A stretch of DNA of 52,052 bases. Source: Bacillota bacterium. Lineage in GTDB: Bacteria; Bacillota; Negativicutes; Sporomusales; Sporomusaceae. The notes beneath the pieces were generated by a model. It saw only the letters and a program-made list of their open reading frames with translations, did not search any database and was not told the origin of the DNA. The position numbers and the translations under genes are program-made. Location of the stretch: NCBI GenBank assembly GCA_017889705.1, contig JAGGAB010000040.1, forward strand, positions 1-52,052. Reading direction: 5' to 3'. Shown in pieces: positions 26,951 to 35,716 of this stretch. The number at the start of each line of letters is the position of its first letter. The stretch's first letter is position 1.

Positions 26951-28987
26951 ATGGCTGTGTATGCCGGAAACGCAATTGATAATACCTGGGCCGGATGGCT
27001 TCGATTTACAGGCACTCTGAAAAGTAAGGATAAAAGTCATACCTATTCTGTCAGACCGGAGATTCTTGATTCATGGGTACGGTGTGACCAAGCCCGAGTC
27101 AATCCGCTTGACGAGCGCGTTCACCACCAATTAGACAATGCCAGTTTGCAGGTGATGCTCAGAAAAAACCGTGAACTGATAACAATTGCTAAGCCCTTTA
27201 TGGATAACTTATACCAAATTGTTACAGGCTCCGGCTTTGTTGTAGTGCTGACAGATGTGCGTGGTTATATTATGGAAATCCTCGGAGATGAGGATACATT
27301 GACCAATCCGATGACTGTCAGCTTTTTTCAAGGAGCAAGCTGGAGTGAAGAGGAAGCGGGAACTAATGCCATCGGGACGGCGCTATTTGCTCAAAAACCC
27401 ATACAAGTATCAGGTTCAGAACATTATTGCCGCAAACACCATTGCTTGACTTGTTCGGCTGCTCCCATTTTTGATGAGAGGGGAACGCTGATTGGGGTAT
27501 TGGACGTTTCCGGAAAATCAACGGCCGCCCATTTACATACTTTAGGTATGGCGGTAGCTGCAGCAGAAGCCATTATGGCTCAGCTCAATATAAGGAAAAA
27601 GAACAAAGAACTTCGCGTAATTAACCATCGCCTGACCAATATATTTAACACCATGTCTGATGGTGTAATTATGGTGGATAGTAGTGGCGTTGTCAGTGAA
27701 TTAAATCCAATTGCAAAAAAAATATTGGGGTTGGCGACACAAAAATCACAAAATGTTTTGGGGGTCCAGGTGGAGCGCCTTCTCGGATCATCTAGCTCTT
27801 TTATTAGAAGAATGCTTATGTGCAAGGAATCCTGTGCCGATACCGAAATCATGCTTGATATCGGCGGGACGGTCAGTCACTTCTGGGCTTCCGGCGAACC
27901 TGTAACCGATGAACTGGGGATCGTTACCGGCGGCGTTATTATTCTCCGGCCTATTAAGCGTATTCAAAGCTTGGTAAACAAGTTTAGCGGCAACTATGGA
28001 ACCTTGCAATTCAGTGATATTGTTGGTGAAAGCAAAGCTATTCTTGAAGCCGTAAGAATAGCTTCATTGGCGGCCACCTCGATAGCCAACGTGTTGTTGC
28101 AAGGCGAAAGTGGTACCGGTAAAGAGATATTTGCTCAGGCCATTCACAACCGGAGTGATCGCAGTACCGGCCCATTTATTGCGGTAAACTGCGGGGCAAT
28201 CCCCCGGGAATTGATTGGCAGTGAACTGTTTGGTTACGCAGAAGGTGCTTTTACCGGGGCCAAACGCGGTGGTAAAGCAGGCAAATTCGAGCTAGCCTGC
28301 GGTGGCACCTTATTTTTGGATGAAATTGGCGATATGCCGTTAGAACAGCAGGTTGCCTTACTGCGAGTGCTGCAGGAAAGAAAGGTTAGCCGGATCGGCT
28401 CTGACAAAGTAATTCCGGTTGATGTCAGAGTAATTTGTGCTACTAATAAAAATCTAATCAAAGAAGTAGATAAGGGCACATTTCGTAAGGATCTATATTA
28501 TCGCCTGAATGTTATTTCGATTACCATACCGCCACTGCGCGAACGCTCAGAAGATATAGTGGCACTGTTTAATTATTTTCTAGAAAAACAGGATAAACAC
28601 TGCCGGAATTTTACTGTAAGCCCGGAAGTAGTGAAACATATTATCCGCTATGAATGGCCTGGTAATGTGCGTGAACTGCAAAATGTTGTGGAACGGATTG
28701 TCAGCTTGACCGAGGGGCGGACCGTAACGTTGGAAAACCTGCCCAAGGAAATCCGCGAATGGCAGCCTGATGCTGTCGCGGTGGTCAATAGTTTGCACAG
28801 TGAACCAGGTGCATTCGCATTTTCACTGCGCGAAGAACGGCGCTTGCTGATGGAGGAGCAGGAACGGCAGGAAATTTTAGCCCAGCTTTCCAGCCACCGG
28901 GGCAATGTCAGTTTGACAGCCCGCAGTCTGGGGGTATCACGCAATACCTTGTATCGCAAAATGAAGCTGTATGAAATCTGCTGGTAG
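26951..28987 (+). CDS. Sigma-54-dependent transcriptional activator (AcoR-like, GAF-PAS-AAA-Fis)
   Basis: This 678-residue enhancer-binding protein is built in order of an AcoR-type N-terminal sensor/GAF region (about 40-210, including 'EEEAGTNAIGTAL' and a Cys/His-rich 'HYCRKHHCLTC'), a PAS domain (about 225-335), an AAA+ domain (about 355-585) with Walker A 'GESGTGKE', the sigma-54 contact loop 'GAFTGA' and 'GGTLFLDEIGDMP', and a C-terminal Fis helix-turn-helix ('GNVSLTARSLGVSRNTLYRKM'). The ATG follows AGGAAGGTG. Downstream lie a long palindrome and a -24/-12 promoter driving the aldehyde oxidoreductase operon, so it most likely senses a small effector (aldehyde, redox or cofactor state) and switches that operon on. 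Confidence 0.93.
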   Translation: MAVYAGNAIDNTWAGWLRFTGTLKSKDKSHTYSVRPEILDSWVRCDQARVNPLDERVHHQLDNASLQVMLRKNRELITIAKPFMDNLYQIVTGSGFVVVLTDVRGYIMEILGDEDTLTNPMTVSFFQGASWSEEEAGTNAIGTALFAQKPIQVSGSEHYCRKHHCLTCSAAPIFDERGTLIGVLDVSGKSTAAHLHTLGMAVAAAEAIMAQLNIRKKNKELRVINHRLTNIFNTMSDGVIMVDSSGVVSELNPIAKKILGLATQKSQNVLGVQVERLLGSSSSFIRRMLMCKESCADTEIMLDIGGTVSHFWASGEPVTDELGIVTGGVIILRPIKRIQSLVNKFSGNYGTLQFSDIVGESKAILEAVRIASLAATSIANVLLQGESGTGKEIFAQAIHNRSDRSTGPFIAVNCGAIPRELIGSELFGYAEGAFTGAKRGGKAGKFELACGGTLFLDEIGDMPLEQQVALLRVLQERKVSRIGSDKVIPVDVRVICATNKNLIKEVDKGTFRKDLYYRLNVISITIPPLRERSEDIVALFNYFLEKQDKHCRNFTVSPEVVKHIIRYEWPGNVRELQNVVERIVSLTEGRTVTLENLPKEIREWQPDAVAVVNSLHSEPGAFAFSLREERRLLMEEQERQEILAQLSSHRGNVSLTARSLGVSRNTLYRKMKLYEICW

Positions 28988-29027
28988 TCTAAAGTGCAGG
29001 TTAACTGCTTCCTTTTCAACAGAATAT

Positions 29028-29073
29028 GTGTAACATAAAAGTGTCACTTTGATGTGACACTTTTATGTTACAC
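29028..29073. promoter_or_regulatory. Perfect 20-bp palindrome: upstream activating site and/or terminator
   Basis: GTGTAACATAAAAGTGTCAC and its exact reverse complement flank a 6-base loop TTTGAT. The outer TGTAACA/TGTTACA half-sites resemble enhancer-binding-protein sites. The element lies about 105-150 bases upstream of the -24 box, a normal enhancer distance, but it is also 40 bases after the regulator stop, so it may also end that transcript. Confidence 0.6.
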
Positions 29074-29110
29074 TTTTGAACAGATTTAGTACAAGTAATT
29101 AGATTTGTAG

Positions 29111-29139
29111 AAACCGGTTGTTAGAAAAACAGCCGGTTT
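29111..29139 (+). terminator. Hairpin between the regulator and the molybdenum operon
   Basis: AAACCGGTTGTT pairs with AACAGCCGGTTT with one G-U and a 5-base loop. The downstream run CATTTATTTATT is only moderately T-rich. It probably insulates the sigma-54 promoter from readthrough. Confidence 0.55.
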
Positions 29140-29176
29140 CATTTATTTATTGAAAAATATATAAATATTTTCTAGT

Positions 29177-29192
29177 TGGTACAAATCTTGCA
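29177..29192 (+). promoter_or_regulatory. Sigma-54 (-24/-12) promoter of the aldehyde oxidoreductase operon
   Basis: TGGTAC-AAATC-TTGCA has GG and GC exactly 10 bases apart and matches the TGGCAC-N5-TTGCA consensus at all but one core position. The gene start follows 75 bases later, and the cognate-type activator is encoded directly upstream. Confidence 0.82.
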
Positions 29193-29266
29193 CTACTTAC
29201 TTTACAAAGCATCACCAAGCTGTCGTTGCCAGTAAGCATCCTTTAATTCGCTAGGGGGGGCAAGTA

Positions 29267-30286
29267 ATGAGAGTAGTTCCTGTATACCAAGCCGAGGGCA
29301 TGGTTCTTTGCCATGATGTAACAGAAATTGTTCCGGGCAAACGTAAAGGAAGGGCATTTAAAAAAGGGCATATCATCTCCAAGGAAGATATCCCCAAACT
29401 GCTTAACATCGGCAAAGAAAACATCTATGTCTGGGAAGTCAACAACCAAACCATTCACGAAAATGATGCTGCTACCAGATTTGCCAGAGCCATTGCCGGT
29501 CCCGGTTTACTGCTTGAAGAGGCCTCGGAAGGCAAGGTGGAAATAAAAGCCGGCACCTTCGGCTTACTTAAAGTTAATACCGAGGCCTTAGAAAAAATCA
29601 ATGATATCGATCAGGTCGCCGTTGCTACCTTGCATACCAATCAGATTGTTGCAATGAACAGAAAAGTAACCGGCTGCAAAATCATTCCGCTAGTCATTGC
29701 CGATGAAAAACTAAAACAGATTGAGGCCATTGGCCGAGAGTATTATCCGGTCATCGAAGTCAAACCGCTGCAGGCTCGTAAAGTGGGAGTTGTGACAACC
29801 GGCAGCGAGGTATATTATGGCCGCATCCAGGATTGTTTTGGGCCGGTGCTTAAGGATAAGTTTAGCTGGTTAGGGAGTACTCTTTTGCGGCAATTAGTCG
29901 TGCCTGATGATATTGAGATGATTGCTGAAGCTATTCAGACACTGGTGGCAGAGGGGGCCGACATGATTGTGACAACAGGCGGCATGTCAGTTGACCCTGA
30001 TGATGTAACCCCGTCTGGTATCAAAGCGGCAGGCGGTGAGCTTGTTGTTTATGGGGCACCTACGCTGCCTGGCGCCATGTTTATGCTTGCTTATCTGGGG
30101 GCAGTACCAATCTTAGGGCTTCCCGGCTGCGTTATGTATCACAAAAGCACTATTTTTGATTTGGTGGCACCCCGTATCTTGGCGGGAGAAGTGCTGACAC
30201 GCCAAGATATTAACAAACTGGGGCATGGTGGCTTGTGCTTGGTATGTGAAGAATGCCGTTATCCAGAATGCGGTTTTGGCAAGTAA
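29267..30286 (+). CDS. Molybdopterin-binding protein (MoeA/MogA-like domain)
   Basis: This 339-residue protein has an N-terminal domain of about 165 residues found in molybdenum hydroxylase clusters. A MoCF-biosynthesis domain follows, starting at 'VGVVTTGSEVYYGRI', with 'DMIVTTGGMSVDPDDVTPSGI' and 'PILGLPGCVMYHKSTIFD', the molybdopterin-binding signature. The C-terminus ends in a Cys cluster ('CLVCEECRYPECGFGK') that could bind metal or Fe-S. MoeA-type domains insert molybdenum into adenylylated molybdopterin. The ATG follows AGGGGGGG. It is the first gene after the sigma-54 promoter and precedes the molybdenum enzyme by 68 bases, so a dedicated insertion or cofactor-handling role is likely. 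Confidence 0.87.
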   Translation: MRVVPVYQAEGMVLCHDVTEIVPGKRKGRAFKKGHIISKEDIPKLLNIGKENIYVWEVNNQTIHENDAATRFARAIAGPGLLLEEASEGKVEIKAGTFGLLKVNTEALEKINDIDQVAVATLHTNQIVAMNRKVTGCKIIPLVIADEKLKQIEAIGREYYPVIEVKPLQARKVGVVTTGSEVYYGRIQDCFGPVLKDKFSWLGSTLLRQLVVPDDIEMIAEAIQTLVAEGADMIVTTGGMSVDPDDVTPSGIKAAGGELVVYGAPTLPGAMFMLAYLGAVPILGLPGCVMYHKSTIFDLVAPRILAGEVLTRQDINKLGHGGLCLVCEECRYPECGFGK

Positions 30287-30354
30287 AATGAGGCGTATTT
30301 TGGGGAGAAGCACCCCTGAAATATAGATTATTTAATAAGGAGACGAGAGCGCTG

Positions 30355-33090
30355 ATGCAAAAAAAGGTTCTGAATATCAATGGTCTGAAGAGAACGCTGA
30401 TTGTTGATCCTGAAGTCAGTCTGGCAAGTGTGCTCAGGGAACAATTACTATTAACTGGCTGCAAGGTTGGCTGTAACCAAGGGCAATGTGGTACCTGTTC
30501 CATCATTTTGGATGGGCGAGTAGTTCGGTCATGCGTCGTAAAAATGAAAAAAGTGCCTGACGAAGCACAAATTACAACAATTGAAGGTTTGGGAACACCG
30601 GATAACCTTCATCCCCTGCAGGTTGCCTGGATGGCTTACGGCTGTGCCCAATGCGGTTTCTGCAGCCCAGGATTTATATTATCATCCAAAGTTCTGCTTG
30701 ATGAAAATCAAAACCCAACACGCGAAGAAGTCAGGGAATGGTTCCAAAAGAATCGTAATGCCTGCCGGTGTACTGGTTATAAGCCATTGGTAGATGCAGT
30801 TATGGCTGCTGCCAAAGTAATCCGCGGAGAAATGCGCAAGGAAGACCTATTGTTTAAGCCTGTTAATAACAAAATTTACGGCACAACCTATCATCGCCCA
30901 TCTGCTCTTCAAAAAGTTACCGGCACTTGGGATTATGGCGCTGACGTTGCGCTGCAAATGCCGCCTGGAACATTGCGGCTGGCTCTTGTGCAAGCTGAGG
31001 TTTCCCATGCCAATATTAAAGGTATTGATACTTCGGCAGCAGAAAAAATGCCTGGTGTTTACAAAGTAATCACCCACAAGGATGTTAAAGGCAAAAACCG
31101 GATTACTGGTCTTATTACCTTCCCGACCAATAAGGGAGACGGTTGGGATCGTCCCATCCTGTGTGATGAAAAGGTATTCCAGTTCGGTGATGCCATTGCC
31201 ATTGTAGCTGCCGATACCGAAGAACATGCGCAGGCGGCCGCTAAAACCGTAAAGGTTGATCTGGAAATATTGCCGGCGTACATGAGTGCCCCGGAAGCCA
31301 TGGCGCCTGATGCTATTGAAATTCACCCTGGCACTCCCAATGTTTATTATGAGCAGGGCGTGGTAAAAGGTGGAGAAACCAAACCCATTATGGAAGATCC
31401 TAGTGTAATTACTGCCGAAGTAGCTACTTACTGCAGCCGTCAGCCGCATATGCCGTTGGAGCCTGACTGCGGCTCTGCTTATATAGATGAAGAAGGCCGA
31501 TTAACCATTCACTCCAAGAGTATTGCGCTGCATCTGCATCATGCAATGATCGTTGCCGGGATTGGCATTGAGCCCGAGAAATGCCGGCTTGTTGCCAATC
31601 CGACAGGCGCTACCTTTGGTTACAAATTTAGCCCGACTAATGAAGCTTTATTGGGTGTTGCCTGCCTTGCCTGTGACGGCAAGCCAGTTTCCCTAAATTT
31701 CAGCATGTACCAGCAAATTACCTACACAGGCAAACGCTCGCCAGCACTGGTAAAAACCAAACTGGCTGCCGACAAAACCGGCAAAATCTTGGCCATGGAA
31801 ACTGATTGGTGGCTTGACCACGGTCCATACAGTGAGTTTGGTGACTTGAATCTAATGCGTCAAGGCCAGTTCACCGGTGCCGGCTATGATATAGCCAACA
31901 TTCGAGGCAAAGGCAAATGTGTCTGCACAAACCATGCTTGGGGTTCCGCCTTCCGTGCTTACGGTTCGCCGAAAGCGTTCTTGTCTTCGGAAATCTGTGT
32001 TGATATCCTTGCTGAAAAACTGGGCATGGACCCACTGGAATTCCGCTATAAAAACGTATATCGCCCAGGTGCTACCACGCCGACAGGGCAGGTGCCAGAA
32101 GTATTCTGCTTGCCTGAAATGCTTGACAAAATCCGTCCGTATTGGGAAGAAGCAAAAAAACGCTGCAAAGAAATGTCAACCTCGGAAAAGAAACGCGGCG
32201 TAGGCTTAGCGATCGGTATGTATGGCTGCGGTCTTGATGGCCCGGACAGCTCCCACACCTGGGCTGAACTGACTAAAACCGGCGTAACAATAGGTAGTTC
32301 GTGGCAGGATCATGGCCAAGGTGCCGATCTTGCTTTCCTGACTCATGCTCATGAAACCCTCCGGCAAATGGGAATTACTCCCGAACAAATCAAACTAGTC
32401 ATGAATGATATGGCCTTTACTCCGGCAAGCGGCCCATCTGGCGGCAGTCGTCAAAACGTAATGACAGGCAATGCTACCAAAGTAGCCTGTGAGATGCTGG
32501 TAAATGCTATGCGCAAGCCTGACGGTACTTTCCGCACCTATGATGAAATGGTGGCTGAAAACATACCGCTGCATTATAATGGTTCCTGGACTGCCTCCAT
32601 GTGCACCGACTGCAGTCCCGAGACTTGTCAGGGAAATCCGTTCCCTGTTTATATGTATGCTGTCTTTATGCCTGAAGTGGAAATTGACATGAAAACAGGC
32701 AAAGCGACAGTCGTCCGATTCGTAACCGTTCAGGATATCGGGACACTTACCAACAAAACAACCTGCGACGGCCAGGTATATGGCGGTTTGGCTCAAGGCA
32801 TCGGCCTTGCCTTAACTGAGGATTTTGAAGATCTCAAAAAACATACCACCCTTGTTGGCTGCGGCTTCCCATTCATCAAGGATATACCTGATGACATGGA
32901 GATTATTTACAACATCACCCCGCGTGAAAATGGCCCGTATGGTGCTGCCGGCGTAGGTGAAGGCCCGCTGACTTCACCACATCCCGCTATTCTTAACGCC
33001 ATCTACAATGCTTGCGGTGTACGCATTCTCTCGGTTCCCGCACTTCCGGAAAAAATCAAGGCCGGCTTAGAGGCTTTGGCTGGGAAATAA
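30355..33090 (+). CDS. Molybdenum aldehyde oxidoreductase (Mop type, xanthine oxidase family)
   Basis: A single 911-residue chain carries two [2Fe-2S] domains and the molybdopterin domains and lacks a FAD domain, as in Desulfovibrio gigas Mop (907 aa). The cysteines fall at 40, 45, 48 and 60 ('GCNQGQCGTCSI') and at 100, 103, 137 and 139 ('CAQCGFCSPG', 'NACRCTGYKP'), the same numbering as I recall for Mop. The catalytic Glu is residue 869 in 'GVGEGPLTSPHPA'. It should oxidise aldehydes to acids (or the reverse) and pass electrons to a ferredoxin/flavodoxin or to the Fe-S protein encoded next. The cofactor is expected to be molybdopterin cytosine dinucleotide. The start ATG follows AAGGAGACG. 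It is controlled by the sigma-54 promoter upstream. Confidence 0.94.
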   Translation: MQKKVLNINGLKRTLIVDPEVSLASVLREQLLLTGCKVGCNQGQCGTCSIILDGRVVRSCVVKMKKVPDEAQITTIEGLGTPDNLHPLQVAWMAYGCAQCGFCSPGFILSSKVLLDENQNPTREEVREWFQKNRNACRCTGYKPLVDAVMAAAKVIRGEMRKEDLLFKPVNNKIYGTTYHRPSALQKVTGTWDYGADVALQMPPGTLRLALVQAEVSHANIKGIDTSAAEKMPGVYKVITHKDVKGKNRITGLITFPTNKGDGWDRPILCDEKVFQFGDAIAIVAADTEEHAQAAAKTVKVDLEILPAYMSAPEAMAPDAIEIHPGTPNVYYEQGVVKGGETKPIMEDPSVITAEVATYCSRQPHMPLEPDCGSAYIDEEGRLTIHSKSIALHLHHAMIVAGIGIEPEKCRLVANPTGATFGYKFSPTNEALLGVACLACDGKPVSLNFSMYQQITYTGKRSPALVKTKLAADKTGKILAMETDWWLDHGPYSEFGDLNLMRQGQFTGAGYDIANIRGKGKCVCTNHAWGSAFRAYGSPKAFLSSEICVDILAEKLGMDPLEFRYKNVYRPGATTPTGQVPEVFCLPEMLDKIRPYWEEAKKRCKEMSTSEKKRGVGLAIGMYGCGLDGPDSSHTWAELTKTGVTIGSSWQDHGQGADLAFLTHAHETLRQMGITPEQIKLVMNDMAFTPASGPSGGSRQNVMTGNATKVACEMLVNAMRKPDGTFRTYDEMVAENIPLHYNGSWTASMCTDCSPETCQGNPFPVYMYAVFMPEVEIDMKTGKATVVRFVTVQDIGTLTNKTTCDGQVYGGLAQGIGLALTEDFEDLKKHTTLVGCGFPFIKDIPDDMEIIYNITPRENGPYGAAGVGEGPLTSPHPAILNAIYNACGVRILSVPALPEKIKAGLEALAGK

Positions 33091-33112
33091 GCTGATTGAA
33101 TTCTATAACCTT

Positions 33113-33146
33113 AACGAACGGAAAGCATTTTGCCTTTCCGTTCGTT
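33113..33146 (+). terminator. Perfect hairpin after the aldehyde oxidoreductase gene
   Basis: AACGAACGGAAAG and CTTTCCGTTCGTT are exact reverse complements around an 8-base loop. The following GAGGATTTT is a poor T-run, so this may act as a partial terminator or 3'-stabiliser, reducing expression of the accessory genes relative to the enzyme. Confidence 0.6.
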
Positions 33147-33204
33147 GAGGATTTTCCCGTTCACAGGTAAGGTGCACTTTCATACCGGGAAGAGGAGGTT
33201 GATT

Positions 33205-35496
33205 ATGGATCAAAAACTACTGCGGCAGCGAGAAGCAAAATGTGTGCAGGATAATCCGCCAGGCTGTACGGCAGGCTGCCCGGTGCATGTCGACGCTCGG
33301 GGAATAGCAGGTGCTGTCTGTAAAGAGGACTACTCAGCAGCATTTGCTTTATTTCATAAAATGGTTCCTTTTCCGGGCATTATCAGCAGCATTTGTGATC
33401 AACCATGCCAGCAAAGCTGCAGACGCCGGGATCTTGACCAACCTATTTTTATCCGGGCTTTAGAACAAATTTGCGTGAAAAATACTGCTGCAAAGCCCCA
33501 AGTTTCCGTTCCAACTGTAAAAAAACAGCAAACAGTTGCCATCATAGGGGCAGGTCTGAGCGGGTTAACTGTAGGCTGGGAATTAGCCACTAAAGGCTAT
33601 AAGCTTGTTTTGTTTGAAGCAACCGGACGACTTGGTGGCAGTTTGTGGGACATTCCGGAAAATATTTTACCACGTACGTTAATAGAACAAGATTTTTCTG
33701 TTTTTCAAAATATACCAATAACTATTCATTACAATACGGTTATTGACTCCTTAGATGATTTTGCCGTAAGCTATGATGCCGTATATGTGGGCACAGGCAG
33801 CAGGCGAAACAATTTTGGTCTTACTGAAGATGAAAATGGCAACATAAATGTTGAGCCAATATCGCTGGCCACAAGCCAAGCTAAGGTTTTTGCCGGTGGA
33901 AGCCTGCGGCGTAACAATGCAGAACGTTCAGCGATTATGTCGGTAGCCGACGGTAAAGCTGCCGCAACATCCATAATACGTTTTTTGCAGCAAGCGTCGC
34001 TTACTGCCAACCGGGAAAAGGAAGGAGTATTTGTCTCTGAGCTATTTAACGATATAACCGGCATACCAACTGAAACTATGGTGCTTCCAGCCAATCCTGC
34101 CAGTGGATATTCTTTAGAGGAAGCAGGCAGGGAAGCTGCACGCTGCTTGCAGTGTGAGTGTCTGGAATGTGTCAAAGTATGCGAATATCTTGCGCATTAC
34201 CAGGGATATCCCAAACGTTACGTACGGGAAGTATATAATAATTTATCTATTGTAATGGGCATACACCGCGCCAATAAGATGATCAATTCCTGCAGTTTGT
34301 GCGGTCTGTGCGAAGAAGTCTGCCCCGGAAACCTCAGTATGGCGGAAATTTGCCAGGAAGCGCGGCAAATGATGGTGGAAAAAGGGAAAATGCCACCGTC
34401 AACTCACGATTTTGCTCTGCGTGACCTAGCGTTCAGCACCAGCGAATTATTTGCGCTGACTCGTCACCAGCCCGGATATACCACTAGTGAAGCCATATTT
34501 TATCCCGGCTGCCAGTTGGCGGCATCATCACCAGACCATGTTGCGAAAGCATATCGTTTTTTATGTGAAAAGCTGTCAGGTATCGGCCTGATGCTTGGCT
34601 GCTGTGGGGCGCCGGCAAGGTGGGCCGGACAGGAAACTTTATTTCGGGAAAAAATGCAAACCTTTATCACCAACTGGCGTAGTATGGGCAGCCCCAGAGT
34701 AATCACGGCCTGTCCAACCTGTTACAGTCTGTTCAAAGAAAATGTGCCAGACATAGCGGTAGAAACCTTATGGACAGTGCTGGAACGCATTGGTTTGCCG
34801 GAAGGATGTCAACAGGCATTTCCCCCACAAACACTGGCTATCCATGATAGCTGCACCACCAGGTATGATGCAGTACTACAAACAAGTGTCAGAAAGCTAC
34901 TGGAAAAACTAGGGCATCAATGGGCAGAATTACCGTTAAACCATGAAAAAACTGTATGCTGCGGTTATGGAGGCCTAATGCTTTACGCCAATCAGGAGGT
35001 TGCCCATAAAGTAATAGAGCGGCGCATCAACGAAAGCCATTTTGATTATCTTGCGTATTGCACCATGTGCCGCGATAATTTCGGCGGTCAAAACAAACGT
35101 TGTTTCCATCTGCTAGATTTAATCTGGGGCGTTGACAGACAAACTACGGCAGGTCCGGGAATTTCCGAGCGACAACACAACCGGGCAAAACTAAAACAGC
35201 AGTTACTGTCAGAATTATGGCGGGAGCACACAGAAAAACCAGAGTTAAAACGTAAGCTCTATATTGCGGACGAAGTATTGGCCACTATGGAAAGACGCCA
35301 GATTCTTGTTGATGATGCTGCAAAAGTAATCGAATATGCAGAAAGCACCGGCAACAAGCTGAAAGATGTCGGAGGAGAATATTATATCGCTTACTTCCAG
35401 TCAGGCAGTGTGACATATTGGGTAGAATACCTGCCGCAGGCCGATGGCTTTGTTGTGCGTAATTCATACTGCCACCGGATAGAAATTACCGAGTAA
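33205..35496 (+). CDS. Fused flavin/Fe-S oxidoreductase with CCG (HdrB-like) domains
   Basis: This 763-residue multidomain protein starts with a GltD/DPYD-like Fe-S domain (Cys21, 25, 64, 68, 72), followed by a short flavin-binding Rossmann domain ('VAIIGAGLSGLTVGWELATKG' split at 111-131; 'YVGTGSRR' at 194; 'VFAGGSLRR' at 228). Two [4Fe-4S] motifs come next (about 314-326 'CLQCECLECVKVC' and 363-373 'CSLCGLCEEVC'), then two CCG domains ('FYPGCQLAASS' 432 with 'GCCGAP' 466, and 'IHDSC' 546 with 'VCCGYGG' 584). A C-terminal domain of about 80 residues is unrecognised. It is probably the electron carrier for the aldehyde oxidoreductase. The flavin domain is about half the usual GltD length. The start ATG at 33205 has AAGAGGAGG; an upstream in-frame ATG has none. 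Confidence 0.85.
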   Translation: MDQKLLRQREAKCVQDNPPGCTAGCPVHVDARGIAGAVCKEDYSAAFALFHKMVPFPGIISSICDQPCQQSCRRRDLDQPIFIRALEQICVKNTAAKPQVSVPTVKKQQTVAIIGAGLSGLTVGWELATKGYKLVLFEATGRLGGSLWDIPENILPRTLIEQDFSVFQNIPITIHYNTVIDSLDDFAVSYDAVYVGTGSRRNNFGLTEDENGNINVEPISLATSQAKVFAGGSLRRNNAERSAIMSVADGKAAATSIIRFLQQASLTANREKEGVFVSELFNDITGIPTETMVLPANPASGYSLEEAGREAARCLQCECLECVKVCEYLAHYQGYPKRYVREVYNNLSIVMGIHRANKMINSCSLCGLCEEVCPGNLSMAEICQEARQMMVEKGKMPPSTHDFALRDLAFSTSELFALTRHQPGYTTSEAIFYPGCQLAASSPDHVAKAYRFLCEKLSGIGLMLGCCGAPARWAGQETLFREKMQTFITNWRSMGSPRVITACPTCYSLFKENVPDIAVETLWTVLERIGLPEGCQQAFPPQTLAIHDSCTTRYDAVLQTSVRKLLEKLGHQWAELPLNHEKTVCCGYGGLMLYANQEVAHKVIERRINESHFDYLAYCTMCRDNFGGQNKRCFHLLDLIWGVDRQTTAGPGISERQHNRAKLKQQLLSELWREHTEKPELKRKLYIADEVLATMERRQILVDDAAKVIEYAESTGNKLKDVGGEYYIAYFQSGSVTYWVEYLPQADGFVVRNSYCHRIEITE

Positions 35497-35506
35497 CGGA
35501 GGGTTT

Positions 35507-35716
35507 ATGCATAAACTGACAGAAGTACAGCAACCCAATCTCATTTGCTGTAAGTGCCAAATTCCCTTGACCCTGGGTAAAGTTACACTGGCCTATCTGG
35601 GCAGTACATTTCCGGTTGAGCTGTATAAATGTGCGCAATGCGGTCTTGTATATATTCCGGAGGAACTGGTCAACGGCAAGATGAAGCAGGTGGAAGCCGC
35701 CTTGGAGGACAAATGA
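35507..35716 (+). CDS. Small two-CxxC protein of the aldehyde oxidoreductase cluster (DVU_1557-like)
   Basis: This 69-residue protein has Cys pairs at 'ICCKCQIP' and 'YKCAQCGLVYIPEEL', the pattern of a zinc ribbon or rubredoxin-like small redox protein. It is called DVU_1557-like because Desulfovibrio vulgaris carries, as I recall, a small redox protein in the same gene order; I did not verify the match. The start follows ACGGAGGG, 10 bases after the preceding stop. Its stop overlaps the following methyltransferase start (ATGA). A role in electron transfer or maturation of the Mo enzyme is inferred. Confidence 0.75.
   Translation: MHKLTEVQQPNLICCKCQIPLTLGKVTLAYLGSTFPVELYKCAQCGLVYIPEELVNGKMKQVEAALEDK

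Noticed and set aside
30847..31449. 200-codon minus-strand frame within the aldehyde oxidoreductase gene
   Set aside because: It is a shadow of a strongly conserved coding region; no ribosome site or homology.
33130..33204. 25-residue N-terminal extension of the fused flavin/Fe-S protein
   Set aside because: It begins inside the intergenic hairpin and has no ribosome site, whereas AAGAGGAGG precedes the ATG at 33205.
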